64,000 nt of DNA from Sclerurus mexicanus (lineage: Eukaryota; Chordata; Aves; Passeriformes; Furnariidae), in NCBI GenBank assembly GCA_013396755.1, contig VWZF01002957.1:804169-868168 (forward strand), written 5' to 3'. This document shows positions 11,731-26,700 of the stretch, piece by piece. How positions within the stretch are numbered: position 1 is the first letter of the stretch; each line of letters opens with the position of its first letter. Both the position numbers and the translations under genes were made by a program. The notes beneath the pieces were generated by a model that was not told the DNA's origin, did not search any database, and saw only the letters and a program-made list of their open reading frames with translations.

Positions 11731-14700
11731 CTGAATGCAAAATGTTAAAGTATAATAATGGATTATGTCATTGCCCTATAACATTTAAAATACTGAGTTC
11801 TCTGCTGTTAGAAAGTACTTATCTGCCAGGAACTTCTTGCCCTTCTTAGAATTTATCTTGTTGAAAGCAATTTCAGAAATTACTCAGAAAATTAAACATG
11901 CTCTGAATGTTCAGATTATTTTTTTTTTATTTTCTCACACAATTTGCTTGGTTATTTTAAGCAAAACAGAAGCAGACGTGGTTTGTATGATTAGAATATA
12001 GTATCTATACACTTGTCTTCCTGAATGACCTACTGTGCTTGTCAAGGTCTCAACTGCAGCTATGATATACTTGAGGCAGATGATATTTATCCATTTCTAC
12101 CTTGGGCAATATAAAGTTGTGATGGGCTGAACTCTTGTTAATGCTTTAAACTTCGTCAAAATCATAAAGAGCCTTTTTGTCAAACTGCAGAGAAGCAACT
12201 GCCTGTCTGTGACCACTGAATTACCACCCCCCTAGCCCCTCTTCCTCCCCAATATGCCTTCTGGCTGGAATTTGGACTGTGACTGGAAACTTGAGATAAG
12301 ACTATTGTCTAATTATCTCACATCTCAGAAGTAAACAAGGCCCACCCAGCCATAGGGGAAAAGGGTTTCTGGTGTGTGATGGCGAAATCTTTCTACACCA
12401 AGCTGAAAAAGTAAACCGCTCCCCTCTCTGGGAAGACCACTTACACATAGGACATTTACGTAAGAAGCAGCTGAGAAGGGTCATAAATCATAAAAGACCC
12501 CTAAAGCACCCCCAGACTCATTCCTGAGACCTTCTACCATCAGAGGCCTGCACATGGTCCAAGTGAGGCAACAAATACGGAGCCTGTCACAAGAGACTGC
12601 AAAGCTTTCCCCCACCAGTGGAGGTGCCTGGGCATCTCCTGAATATGTATTAATCCACTGGACTCTATGCTTTGCATGACCCTCACCACCAGGAGACCAG
12701 AAGACCCATGGAATGCCGCTGGGTCCATGAGTGGTGATGCATTTTCTAATTTAATCTCTCTTTCTCCCCCCACCCCCTCCTTTTTTTCTATTTCTTTCTC
12801 TCTGCCTCACATCTACTGTAAAATAAAATCCATACTGTTGACTTTGGCATGTGGTCCCACTTGCACCTTATGTCAGGCAAAGGAATATCTGACAGCATTA
12901 ATTACCAGATTATAACAGAAGTTTATCCACTTCTCACTTCCTGGCACTTTAAAGAAGTGAGTCTATCCTCATATACTGCTGAAAAAGAGGAAACACTATA
13001 TTTGCTAAACTTAACTATATGTCTCTCAACCCCTTTTCTCTTAGATACTGTCATACTGGAATCTTCATGAATATAGCATTGAGCCTAGTGTGTTGCATTG
13101 GCCATTAGGAACCAAAATGATCTCTGTATGTTGCCTGGAGGAATGACAGAACAATCTCTCAGAGATTTCAAAAGAAGTGTCCCTGGGCTAGTTGTTTTAT
13201 AACCTGAGCAATAACATGTCCAATAGCTGAGTGAATTCTTGCTGAACTGGTGAATGAGAGTATATTTGAAGAGTTTGCATAACTAAAATCACACATGGTT
13301 GCACCCCCATGGAATCGAAATTCATGCCTAGCCTAAAGGCCAGAAAAATATAATTTTTTCTGTGCCACTGAAGTACTGGTGCCCTGAAACTGCAGTCACA
13401 CACTGCTACTATAGCTAAATTACAAGTTAATGAACAGGGTGCCTGTTATCTTAAAGACAAATGATGGTCAGCACAAGGTTCCTGAGGTACTATGTGAAGG
13501 AGGACTTGCAGACTAGGGTCTGTCCAAACAAACACATAAAGATAATTTAGACTAAATGAACAACTGACAGTGCTAATGGCACATGAGTGACTATGGCACT
13601 ACAGGGGTGATAGGAGGGGATCTCTGAAAGAATGGTGTATAAGACACAGCAGACTTGTGCTGGTCTTGACTCCTCGAGGCTGCTATGTTTTCGAATTCAT
13701 TATCAATTATTTCTGTGTCTCAACTTCTCCTTTCCTATTCTTCCTTTTCTACTTCCCCCTCCAGACTCACATGATTGAATTTCTGTCTTTCTGGCTTGTT
13801 TTCAAAATGAATGATTTTTTAGAATTTATATTTTCTAACCTGTTCAAGTCTCTATGTAAAGCTTTGTTTCAGTTTAGAGTATCACATTTGCATAACTCAG
13901 GTGTCTTACATGCTGCTCCATCAAAAAGTAAAATTAAAATACAGCTCCAAACTAGGCAACTCACCAAGGGAGAGCAGGGTTTCAGACGCAACTTTTCTGA
14001 TCTCTTCATTGTCAGACTGGCAGAGTGTGACCAGCATTTTAATGCTCTCAGTAGCCTGGAAAGTGCAAAAAGAACCACATTAGCACCACACAGTACACTC
14101 TGGGGTTTTTCCACAAACTTGCATAGAAATAGTACCCATCCTCTGCATTGCCCTTCCTGCTCCAAAGGAAGGGGGCTTTGGTGGAGACATGAGGAATGGG
14201 GTTTCCCTGAGGGGAAGCATTTGAAGAAGACATACTTTCTCCTGTCAGTGTGGACCTTTCTAATTTTTCTACCCTATATGCTACATATGTAAATCTGGCC
14301 GCCCAGCTCTGTCTGCTGCTTCTGACTGTAGGATGGGTGATGGGCAGTGGGCCAAGGCCATAGAAGTGCCAAGGTAAGGGTGTAGCAGGGAGAGGAACAG
14401 GAGACAGGGATCTAGGGAATAGAACACATAGTTTCACATGGAACATGTCAAACCTGGCAGGTCTGAGAAGGAAGGCTTTTTTTGCCAGCCCAACTGTGTC
14501 TACAGGGACATCTTGGCTGGCCAGCCCAGTCACTTCCGCAGGCTCCTCACCGACACCTGCGCTCACCAACATTTCCACAGTTTTGCCTTGCCTTTGCTGT
14601 TTTGGGTAGGAAGCAAGGAATAATCCTGTTCTCTGCTACAAAAATGTCAGGTCTCTGGGGAGAGCAGCTGTCATAGTGTCTCTGGCAGGCTATTTAATAC

Positions 14701-17700
14701 AGCAAGAAGAGAGAAGAGTGAAAGGAAGGGCAGGTACTGCCCTGGTGTGACACATGGAAGAGGCACTGAACCACAGAGTCAGTATCTGGATGAGCCCTGC
14801 TGATCCAGGGGGCACAGGCCTGGCCTATGGGCTCGAACTGAGGGTTTAACTACCAGAGCCATTAAATCTCACCACCTTGTCTTCAACATGGTCACCTGAG
14901 CATGACTTAGGGCAAGTCTGCACTGCGTAATGGTGACTACAGCTCGAATGCTTGTGAGTGGTCGGGCCACAGCAACACAGAGCTTTGCTGTGATCTGCAA
15001 AACCTCTCTGAGATTCACCTTGTGCAGCCAAGGTGGTTTGATGTGGATTAAACTGCCACTGGGTTACCCCATCCACAGTCCCACCTGTCCATTGCAGCGT
15101 TTCCATCTCTGAAATAGTATCTTCCAGAAAGGCTTCGGCTTTTTCTTTGAAGATCCCAAATGATGATACTTTCCCTCAGTAGCTTTTTTTACCCCAGCAG
15201 TTGCCATTCTCACTATTCAAGACACATTGGAGCCACATTGCTCAAGTGAAACATGTCTAGCTCCATTTCCCATCACTGATTTCTAGTCTGACTTCTCCTG
15301 AGTGATCAAAACCCCACGGGAACCTGCACACAGCAGAGGTGTAACGTCCCTCGCCATTGCCTCTCAGGGATGCCTTCTAGGATCTTATTCAAGGGAAAAG
15401 TTTTTTCACATTTAAGCAATAATGGTTTATATATTGGATGGCACCAGTTGTGACTGGGATGAAGTTACATTTTAGAGCTGTCTTCTTCAGGTGACAGATT
15501 AGAGAGAGAAATAATCCACAGTGAGTCTGCCTCATGGAACACATTTTTTGCCCCAGAATCCCATACCAGTCAGGCTTGGGTGGCTGCTGTTTCCCATGGC
15601 TCTATACAGCCAAAACAAAAGTGCATTTTACCATCCTGTCATAGGCTGGAGTGCAAAGATAGTACCAGAAGCTAGCTGAAGCTGCAGTATCCAGATGTAC
15701 CAGTGATTTGTCATAAAACAAGCTGTGACCTGTCTCTCTCTTCTGCTACTGCAATCCATATACATTAAAGCTAATTTTATCCTGAGAAAGAATGTTTTTT
15801 TGGTCCTTCTCAGTCAGTACTCTACGGATGAATATTTTTTTTCTCTCTGATGTGGAACTAAGTCTCCTGAAGTCAATATGAGAGGGAGGAAAAGATGCTA
15901 TGTGAAAGATAAACTTGGCCATTGTCACAGAGACCATATGTTTGTGTAACTAACCTTCTAAACCATTTCCAAACAGCATCATATCTGAAAAAGATGGAGC
16001 ACAGCAATGCAAAACAGAAACACTACTGCTGCTGTTATTGCCGTTTCTATTTTGTTTTTTGTACCCATCAGATGTCCTTTCTTTAAAATAAAGCTAAGCA
16101 CCACAGTGAGTTCCTTGTCTCTTACCTTGAGGTATCTTAGAGCCAAGCAAGCTGCTTTCTGCAGCTGGAGGTTGGGCTGCGTTAGTGCTTCACAGTAATA
16201 AATCAAGGCCTGAAAACAGATAAAGGAGAATAGCAATGAAAATGTCAGTGCCTCTGTGGAGCATGGAGATATTGCTACTCTACTAAATGGAGAGTAATTG
16301 CAGCCTGCCTCCCTGGCAGTGAGTGTGTGGGATGGAGAGGGACAGTCCCTGCTACAGTTAATGGAGTGGGATAATTCCCTACAGCAGATCCAGGCCAGGC
16401 CACTAGTCATAGCTTAGTAGTATCAGGCCAGTTTTTGGTGAGGCGAAGTTCATGTTAAAGGAAGACTTAAAATAATGATTACAAGGTTAGTATGAGCTGC
16501 TAGACCAGTGCACTGCTTTACCCTAGAAAATACTAGCTACTGCTGAGCAGCAAATCTCAGTGGCAGTCGGCTGTGCAGTGAACTCATCCGCAGCATAAAG
16601 CTGCATAATACCCTCATAGAAGGCACACTGTGATCTTTCCTGCAGGCAGTGAAGCAGGTATCAGCTACACATGCCTGTTTCAGGAGAAGCTTATATTTTC
16701 CCTGAGATGCTGCCTTCGTGAAGCTGGGGATGGAGAAGGCTGATATGAGATACTGAGGATGGAAAAATGGAAGATGAAGTAGGAGGGCAAGCAAAGAGGA
16801 GACTAGACTGACAGAGAAGAGAAGCAAAGAGTGAGTTCCTTCTTCTCCCTTTGCCATCCTTCTATCACTCTTCCAGCTGCCTTTGCTTTCACTCCTTCGT
16901 AACAGAGAACAAGAAAGAGAGGAGGGAGAGGTCTGCCATGAAGCAGCAGAAGCCAACCCCTAATTTCTTCTTACTCCTTGTCCTAGTTCGGCAGGTGGGA
17001 CCAGTTATCACTGTGTGGGGGTGATCAAAGCTATGTATTCTACCCCCCTCTATTCATTTCCCAAAAACAATGGACCATTNCTCCTCTTCTCCCTTGTATT
17101 TAATTTCTGTGTTTAACCTGGCTCTGCTTGTTATTTTTGGTATCTGTGATAGACTCAAATCTTAGATCTCACAGATGAGCTGTGTTTGCCCAAGGCAGTC
17201 CATTCCCTCCAGAAATCGTGGGAAGTTCCACAGATGGCAGCCTCCTTTGAGAGAAAAAAATAAAAATCTGAGACCTATGTCTCTGCGTGTTGGTGATGCT
17301 GGGAACTGTTACCTTGAAGCCTTGGACTGAAGCCAAGTCTGAGACAGGGCAGCAGAAATGCTGAAGTGTGGAAGATAGCTGGAGAGCACAGCATTCAGTA
17401 AGTATTTGCAGTTTTGGTTAGTACCTGTTTAGCATAATGACAGGTAGAAGCAGACTGGCAAAAAGACAGAAACAGACCTGCATATCTGCAGAAAAATTAG
17501 ACAGGATATCCCTCTGGATCAGTTGAAATTAATCTTGGAGCAGTCATTTTATATGCATAGGTATTTGAGACACACATGTAGAAAAAAAGTCATGATGATA
17601 GAGGTCTCTCATGCAACAGGTGATTTTCTACCACTTACCTTCTCCCTGAAATGCCTGTTTTCTGCAGTTGCTGTCAGAAGTGATGCCACAGTCTCACTGA

Positions 17701-20700
17701 CTTCATTTTTATTTTCATTGAGAAGTAAAGCCAAAGCTCTCAAAACTTCCTGCTGTGGTGGAAGGTTATTGGAGTTTATTTTGGACACATTTTGTTGCAG
17801 TTTCCCGTCTTTCACTGACTGCAGCACCTGAACCACAGATGCTAAAAATGCAAGAGAAAGGTCCTTGTTACTTACATTATCCTCTCAGTATTTTTGATTG
17901 CTCCTTTTCTTGCTAGCACTCAATTTACACTATACACACAAAAGACATGAAAAAAATCCCCATTTGAGCAACTGTAGCATTGCAGTGTGTCTGCATGGAG
18001 AATTGTCTGGGCTTTAAGTTGGTCTGGTTTCTCAGATCATCTTCAGAGGAGGAAATGAGTAAATGGGCCATGTGGGACAGTACAGCACTTATGCCTATCC
18101 AGAGCCCAGGGTCTGCCTGTGAAATCTTCACTTTCTGCTAGAAGATGTAAATTCTCCCTGTAACAAGTGAAGCCTGATATCCCTGATATCCTTGTCAGTG
18201 TATTGACTTCAAGAGCATCTTTGTGAGAACTTTTCCTATGCATATTGATGTCTGCCACAAAGAACTAGGGCTAATGTGTTTCAGAGGAGGGATGAAATGC
18301 CTTTTTCCTTATGGACTTTTGGGCAAAAGCTCCCCGGTATGCCTAAATAAAAGGGAAAACTAGGTAGAGTTCCTCAAACTCCCTCTCAAACAGAGAAGAA
18401 AACTTGGCTTGCCAGTGGCTGCAGTCTAGCACACATTGTGGAGCATTTGCTTCTCTCTTTAGCTCTCAGTGGCTGAGCCTGCAAAACACTAACATGCTGT
18501 GATCCCCTGGCTCCTGGGAATTGTTCAGCACTTCAGAAGGTGTCTCCAGAACATATGGTGATAGACCAAGACATCATCCAAGCTGTGGGCACAGAAAACC
18601 TCCCAGACCTTTGTCTCGACCAACCACCATTTTCTAAAACCAGTGCTTTCAACATTGTTTTTTTCCCATTTGAATAGGGAAATAGAAATGACTGCGGGTC
18701 CATCTGCATCATCTCCTTTCCCTTGATACCTACAACCATTCCGGTGTATTCACACTTAGTAGCCAAGGCACTTTGTCTCTTTCCCTGCCTTCTTTTGTAA
18801 AATCAGCCTCAGGGCTGAACTGTTTTGTGCTGAGCTCAGAAGGACATGGATGTACTCCCCACTTAACCAGCAGAATTTATATACTCTACCTTCTTTTGCG
18901 AGCTGTAGCAAATAGCTCCCAAGGTCATTTACACTGTGGCTGGCAAAATAGTTGTAATACTGAAAGACGGTAATGATCTCGGAGGACATGCTGGAGTAGA
19001 GGACAGGCTCCGTCCGGTCCAGGATCTGAGACACCAAGATCCTGAAGACTGCAGGCAGCCATGGACAAAGGGACAGGTTAGCGTGAGGAAAAACTGCTGG
19101 CAAAATGCCACAGTGCACTTCAAAGCCAGAAAGAAAGAACCATATCTGCAAAGCCAGATACTTACCAATGTTCCTAACCTCAACTGTGGTCAGGTTAGAA
19201 GCTAGACAGACCTTCTCCCTATCTAGGTCTCATAACCAGAAGATACCTTTGTAAGGATGAACCTCTGCCAGTTTATGGATGGCTAGTGCAGCTTCCTATC
19301 CAATTAATACAGCATCATTTCTACTCAAATGATATCCTGAATTACTAAACACCTATTCACATTCTCTGCCAGTTACATCTCCACAATGCCACTGAGTAGG
19401 GGAGATGTGCACAGAGGCAAGGTTTGACTTTGCTGTTTTTTGTCTCTGTGTGAGCATGTGGCATGCACAAAGTTATTCTGAGGCACCACACCCTCTATGA
19501 GAGCTGGAGCATGGAGCAGAAAGGAGAACACTGCCCTGTGTAGACACCTGCAGGGCAAGTGCCCACACCTGAGCAGGTTAGCCTATATCCCCGTTCTGTC
19601 CATGGGAGAGCTAGTCAATATAACTGGAGTTTGAGATGTGGTACACCCCACTCCAGAAAGAAACCTGTGCTCAGACAAACTCTCTTGAATGTGGATTGAT
19701 TTCATCCCACTGCACATAATGGTGCATGGACATTATATAGACAAAACTAAGTGTGAGGGTTCCTACTTCACTGAATCACTTACGAACCTCTATTTGTGAA
19801 TAGACTTACTTTCTGATTAGCTCATAAACCTTAAAACAGTATTTATTCTTCTGTTGACCCTGCTTTTTCCTCCTATTATGATCTAATTATTTTTGGCCAA
19901 AACTGTTTAAAGAGTTGTAGCATTAGTTTTCAAATGAGATCTTGGAGCTGTGGCCAGACCTCCAAGGGGTTAGAAAACAATGCAATGGAGATTGAGTAAA
20001 GTCCAATACACAACTGTTCTCCTTTTTGATCCCTGACACAATTTTTTGCAGTAGTTAGTACCTGTTTCTGCAAGTCCTGGACACTCTTCATTCACAGTGG
20101 TGGCAAAATTGATATCCAACTGCTTCATCATCTTGTCTGCAGATGTGTGATACACTCCTGAAGGGCCAGTACACTTCATCCAGAAAGCCAGCAGTGACAG
20201 CTTCTTGTGGAACTCTGGAATTGCTGGAGGAGAAGACAAAATGAATGATGAAACAAAGCCATGCTGGAAGCATCAACTTCCAGAAGAGAAAAGATGGTAA
20301 GAGTGGAGAAAATCTCACCACGGATCACTGATGGACAGTCACTGTTTGCTGGGTCACCCTGTGCCATTACCTTCATAAAGTGTGACCATGTGCTCACACC
20401 AGGTTTGCAACATATTTTTTCTCTTTCCCACGGCAGATGTGAGAAAATTTGCTCCTGATTCAGTTCTTGACATTGACGTATCATCCTTTTAAATACCACA
20501 AAATACTAGGGGAATAATGCAAATGGTCTGCACAAGATTGGCCCCTGTCGTAGCACTGCTCTGTGGCCTTGTGTAAGTTGCTCAGTTTTGCCTCAATTCT
20601 CTGATACAAATACACTGTGTTGTATTTACCTATCCTGCCAGAGCACTCATGAGGGTAACTATATGTTTGTCAGACTCTTCCAAGTATTAAAATAGATGCA

Positions 20701-23700
20701 ACAACAAGAAAAATAACTAAATTGTTCAACATGGAGATGACTAAAAATGAAAATGTTCAAGGAGTTGCCTCTGATAGTTTAATGCAGATCCTGCCTTTGC
20801 TCAGGAAAGAAAGGTGGAAAAAATTGGTTCTTCAGATGTAGCCATATCCCCACCACACCAATGACATCTGTCCATCTTCTGCACATCAAGCAGGATAGGA
20901 AATCCTTTCTCTTTTCACCAGCTTATTTCTGGATACCAGTGCTGAAGACAGAGGCAGGTGGAGCCTGCCCAGCTGTGGTGGCTGCTACACCTGTTGGTAA
21001 CCCTGAGTCTGCCCTTCCTACAGTGGCATCTTCTGCAGTGATGGTGAGCTCTGCACAGCGACTATTTCAGCATGCATGCATGCCCAAACAAACTCTTTTT
21101 GGAAGGAAACCCCCTAAATTGTCTCTTACCATCAGTAAGAGAGGTGATATTTCCCAAGTTTTCAGTGCTGATCTCCGCAATATTCTCCATCACGAGGATC
21201 TGCCTGGAGAGCTTATCCAGGAGGTCTCTTGTCACAAATGGTGTTTTACTGGAGAACACAATTTGCTGGTGAAGACAAATGGGAAGAAAGGAAAGGGAGT
21301 CATTGAACCAAAAACTCCACAGCCTCAGAAGAAAACAAAAAAATCCAAAACACCTGAATTGCAATGGCAAATTCATTGCCTGGAACCATGGGATCCCTGT
21401 ATCTTAAAAGTGTTTTGTCTCTGATATTTTATGGTCCTGGTTGATATGCATCATTGCTTAGATCTTTAACATCTATATCCAGATCCAGACACTTGAGTAT
21501 CCAAGCAGCCATTTGCCTAAGTAATTTCTGATTTACCCCCTCCACAATGCTAAAGAAATTCATCATCATAGGCCTTAAAGCCACAAAAGAATATTAGTCT
21601 GAATTTTTCATAACATAGGCCATGGACTTTCAGGACATTCCTGCCTGAAGGAAGACCACAGGTTGTTCTTTTTCCATGGCATTTCAGCTCTGACCAGGTG
21701 CCTTTGTTAATTTGGTGCTTTCTCCTTGCTAACACTCCCTGGTACTGACAACTGTGTTTTCTTCAGCAGTTCTTGTAAATACCGTTCATATCAAATCTGC
21801 TCTGTGTGTGGACATAGTTCTAGCTTGACTTCCTCAGCTGTACACTTATAGTGTACTCTTGCATTTAATCCAAAAACCTTCCTGTTTCTCATACTTGTGA
21901 GTCAGCAGAGTGTCCAGAGCAACACTAAGGATGCTCACTCTGTATTGCTTCAATGGGCCTTTGGGAAAATAAATCTAATTGTATCTAAGATGGAAGAGTG
22001 AATAATTGCAAAGAGGAAGCTGCAGTATGTTTTAATTCATCAGGAAAACCCTGATGCCCTCACTTACTGGAGGTTTAAAGACTCATTTCCTGTGCACGGG
22101 CTCTGAAAAGAAGCTATTAAAAACCCCCTCCAGTTAGTTGTGAGCAAGAACTGACAATTTTGATGTCCCAGTTGGGCTGTCACATGCTGCCTTCACCATG
22201 TCTGTTACAGACAACCTCTCTGCCTCATGTGTAGAAATTAATTTCTGTTCTTGAACATTGCAGCTTCGACTGGGGCTTAGTTAAATAGTGGGCACAGGAT
22301 CTTCTGTTTTATCTCTGAAGACATAGGCTGCCTTAACTGGGGACTGACCTCACTGAGGACCTCCCAGCGACACCAACAGGCATTTGTAGCCCAGAGCAGG
22401 GAATGCCCCTGTCACCTGCTGCACTGACCCTCAGTCCTCCTGGGCAGCTCTTGCAAACTGCCCCATAGTTCACATGTCAGATCTGCTCCAAAATGAGCCA
22501 GGATGGAAAAGACAGTGGTTCTTTTGGCTGGGGGTGAAGGAGTCACCATCCTACCCCAGCATGGCATCTCTTCCAGCCCTGAGCTCCAGCTGCCGCCTCC
22601 CAGGCACAGCACTGACCTTGCCAGCCTGCTTGTACCCATGTTGCAGACAGAGATAATTTTAAAATATATGCCCCAAATGAGGTGGGCCTGGTACCTGAAT
22701 GAGCTGGGTGCAATACTGCAAGTGCTTAACTATGGTTATATCGAGGCTGTCATTCCCTGTGGTCAGAGGCAGAGGGCTGCCGGCCACGCTGGTGCCCACA
22801 CCCGTGTCCTCGGTGAGAGCTTCGCTCAGGTGGCCTCTGGCTTCTGGGTGCTCTGTCCTGTAACTGAGGGAGGGAGGGAGGAGGAAGTCAGTGCAGGGCC
22901 GACTGCTGCCACAGCAGACACACACACACGCTCACACGGGGTGATGAGCAAAGAGCACGGCAGAAGAGCTGAAAGCAGCCAGAAAACTTGGTGATGAACA
23001 CATCATATCACAAAGGAGCAGTGCTGCCCCGGATGGGCACAGGAGGGATATACCCACCAAGGGGACAGACCTGGCCCCTGACTGGTTTGCCCTGAGTGAT
23101 GTGATGCCCTAACAGCAAGCCTTGTTAACCCGTGGTTACTGTTCCTCGATGGTGACAGCTTTCTCCTGTCTGTTGATGAATCACCTGCCCAGCTGCTCTG
23201 GATTAAGCACCATGCCAATTTGTGCCATCCCAAGCACTGAGCTGCAAGAACAGCTCTGTGCTTTCCGTGTCCTCCTGCTGCCAAATGTAAGGCTCATTGC
23301 AGAAGGAAGGGAAAGTCTCAGTGTTTTAAATCATTATTTCCAACATTGTCTTGCTGTACAAATGGTCCTTCCATGTTTAAATGCAAAATCTGAGGTCAGT
23401 CCCCAGATGGCAAGTGTGTTTGGCTGTAAGTTCAGAAGTTTCAACACTTGCAATCTTTACACTGAGTCACACACACATCTAAAAATGGAAGTGGAATCTG
23501 TACTCTCTGGGGATGAGCCAGAGGGGAAAAAAAGAAACTTTAATTTCTACTTCAATTGGTTAAAGCTAGATTCTTAAATCAGCACAGACTGGACTGAGCT
23601 CAGAGTGCCAGTTTAGCAAGTAACGCCACTTCCCAAGTTTTTCTTCCCACCAAGTCTTATTCTGGAAAGAGAACACAAGATGATGGGAACGGCATAGTGG

Positions 23701-26700
23701 TTGCTTGTTGCACTCAAAATTGCTTTAAACAAGCTGCAGGTGGTATATCTCCCTGGTTGGAAAGCACAGGGTGTGAGGGAACCATGTTCTTTTCTTTTTT
23801 TCCAGCTCTAGTGCCGCTTACGTGCCTGCTGGGCATCGTGTCAGCTCAGAGTATGCAAACATGCTTTTAGGATCTAATGACTGAAGCACAGCATCTTAAA
23901 GTCACACAACAATGGCAGGCCACGGCACAAACACCACAGCTTTTTGGGTTTTTTCTTTTTTTGCTTTTTTTTTTCTCAGAAATACCAAAAGTGATGAAAG
24001 AAGGGCAGGTAACACGCAGGGCCATGAACAGAGGACCAATCATCACTCTTACATTCCAAAGGAAACCTACATCATGCTGCTTAAATCTGGCCCTGTGTTA
24101 TTGTTACTGACAAGCTTAATCCACTGCAAAGACTCATTCGGCTAGAGAGAAAAGACAAAGGGAGGGGGGAAAAACCACAGAGGAATTAGTAATTACATCC
24201 AAGGAAAGCCAGGTCCAAACCTATGTCAAGGAAGAGGCTCTGCCAGTATTGATGTCAGCTTAATTTAATTTACCCTTTGCCTTTGAAGGAGAAATTGCAT
24301 ATATTTGGACAGGGAAAAATATGGTCCTGGAAGCTAAAGATTTTGTACGCAGCAGCCACAGGGAACCCTCTGACCCTATAAACTCATCAAGGATTAGTCA
24401 GTCTTCCTTGAATAAATTGTGCACCAGGATCCCCTGTTAGTGCCAAAGAGCTAAGGTATCAGTTTGGCGTAAGCATAGCTGGCAGTTACTACAAACTTAC
24501 CTATTCTTCTCAATCTCAGTATCTGAAAATACTGAGTCTGCACCTCCTCCACCATTACAAACCTCCACACCACCACCATCCTCATCATCAAAGTCAGAGG
24601 TGTTCAGGAAATCAAAGCTTTCTAAAGCACTTTCAACTGTTAGACTTAAACTGGAGGACCTGCTTCGGCTTACTGCTGGCTTGCACTGCAAAGGCAGAAC
24701 GAACCAATGAAAACCCCAGATATTAGCTACTACTGAAAGATAAGAAAAAAAAAGATAAAGCTTAAAACTTTCAAATTCTTCATTTTATTTTTAAAACTTC
24801 ATTTTATTGGGTGTTTCATTTCAAGCCTTCATATTCATAGCATATACAATCAAAGCCTGAGAATTGGGAAAACCCTTCCATTCCTCATCCCCGTCCTACC
24901 CACTCTTTTCCCCAGAGGAAAACTCTCAAAGGCAAAATCCCATGTGTTTTATAGAAATGAGAGGTATATCTTCAATCCAAGTTTTGCAGCTTTCAGCATT
25001 CTCCAAAAAGAAAGATGGCAATTAATGCAATGGAAGTTGAAAGGGGAATGCACATTCCATAACTGCTATTTTAGCCACAGAAGCCAGTTTATACATATCC
25101 AATGACACTGTCTGATTTATTCAACACGTAACTCAAACAGACCTTAGCCAGGATTTAATTTGGTCCCATATCTTCAGATTTATTAATAACTTATGTGGCC
25201 TTTGAAGCCAAATGGCTTATCAAGGAAAAGCCAATCAGGTATCAGATTTCTAGGTGACAGAGAAAGGCAGTAACTCAGAAATTAACAGTGCTAGAGAGGG
25301 GGGAAACCATCCCACCTCACTGCTGGGAAGAAATGCAAAGGAAACTTTGCTCTAGCTATAGAAGGTATCAAAGGCCCTGGTCCTATGTGGCAATTCATCC
25401 AGATATGCCCACAGAGTTGCTTTCAGGGCACCCTGCAGGATCAGATGTAGCTTGAGGCATCATCTCCATTGGTTGGTGCAATGACTTCAGCATCTTTCAC
25501 AGTACGTGATTATTTCATCAGAAACAGCCATGAGCCACCAGTGCTGTTTATACAAGCTGCATCCTCCAGTCCCAGGCAGGAACCAGGACTCTGTTTCAGC
25601 TTGTAGAAAGAAATGCATTGGCCTTCAGATTCAGCACCAGCTGCAGCTGAAGGGGGTTGGTGTTCTATTTCCAATTCATTTGCAAACAGTATTAATGAAA
25701 TAATGGTTATCCATTTGCACTTATGATGCTTGACTCCTTAAACTGACTGTACAGTCATTAGCTGATCAAACATACTTCCCAACACATCTGTGACATGGGT
25801 GGGTGCTGTACCCCACTTCCTGTGCAGCACTGATGGTTTTAGCTACCACTTCCTTCAGGGCTGGTAGTGCAGCTTCTTCAAGCAAAAGCAAACAGCAACA
25901 TGTGGGCTTCTTCTTTTCTCTGCTCATCTCATATGTCCAAGAGAGATTTCTTCAGCCACAGCTCAACCTTTTTGCAAAGGAAGCCCAGCACAGCTGCTGG
26001 TGATGCTGAGTGTCAGTCTGCAAGCTGATCAACAGGCGACAAACACACTTCAACAAATCCGGAAGAGGTGTCCATCCCGAGTGTACAGGAATCCTGTCCG
26101 CAAACATCCATCCTCTCTGCTCCCCATCCCCTATCTGTCCATTTATAATTTCTGATCAAAGGAGCCTAAGGGAACAGTCTCCATTGTCCCTCTGCTGTTT
26201 GGATAATTGACCTCTCTGTACAGGCTGCAGAACAGCCATGAAGTTAGAAAGTAATAGTAAAGGTACCTGTGTTTGCTTGAACTTCCTTGGGAAATAAATA
26301 ATGCAAGAAACAGGGGCTGCAGGCTGTCAAAAAAGCACTCAACTTGGGAAAGTACCATGTAGCTGTGAACACTAATGAAAATAAGGTTAACAGAGTTTTT
26401 TTGTAAAAAGGCAATGCAGATGAATAAATGTTTCCCTCCTTCCTCCTCAGCCATGTTTTTGAATTAGGAGGCTTAAATGACTCTCAGACCAAGCTGCATA
26501 TGAATATGAAGCATTTGAAATGATTATTTCCCATATAATACTCTTTGCACAGTAATGCGTCACAAGTTATTATTCATGGGGGAGATAAGAGTCACAGTGA
26601 TTCACAGTAAACATATTAACAATACACATGCAAATCCCTTGTCTTCTGATTTTCAGCATTTTCTGTTCATCCTGGTGTAATGACAGGCTATCTCTCACTA

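Noticed and set aside
13657..14292. 211-codon + strand ORF
   Set aside because: It is antisense to RIPOR2 exon 21 and its flanks. The conserved coding signal is on the other strand.
14048..14578. 176-codon - strand ORF
   Set aside because: It overlaps the acceptor side of RIPOR2 exon 21 and runs into the intron, with no conserved sequence upstream of the splice site.
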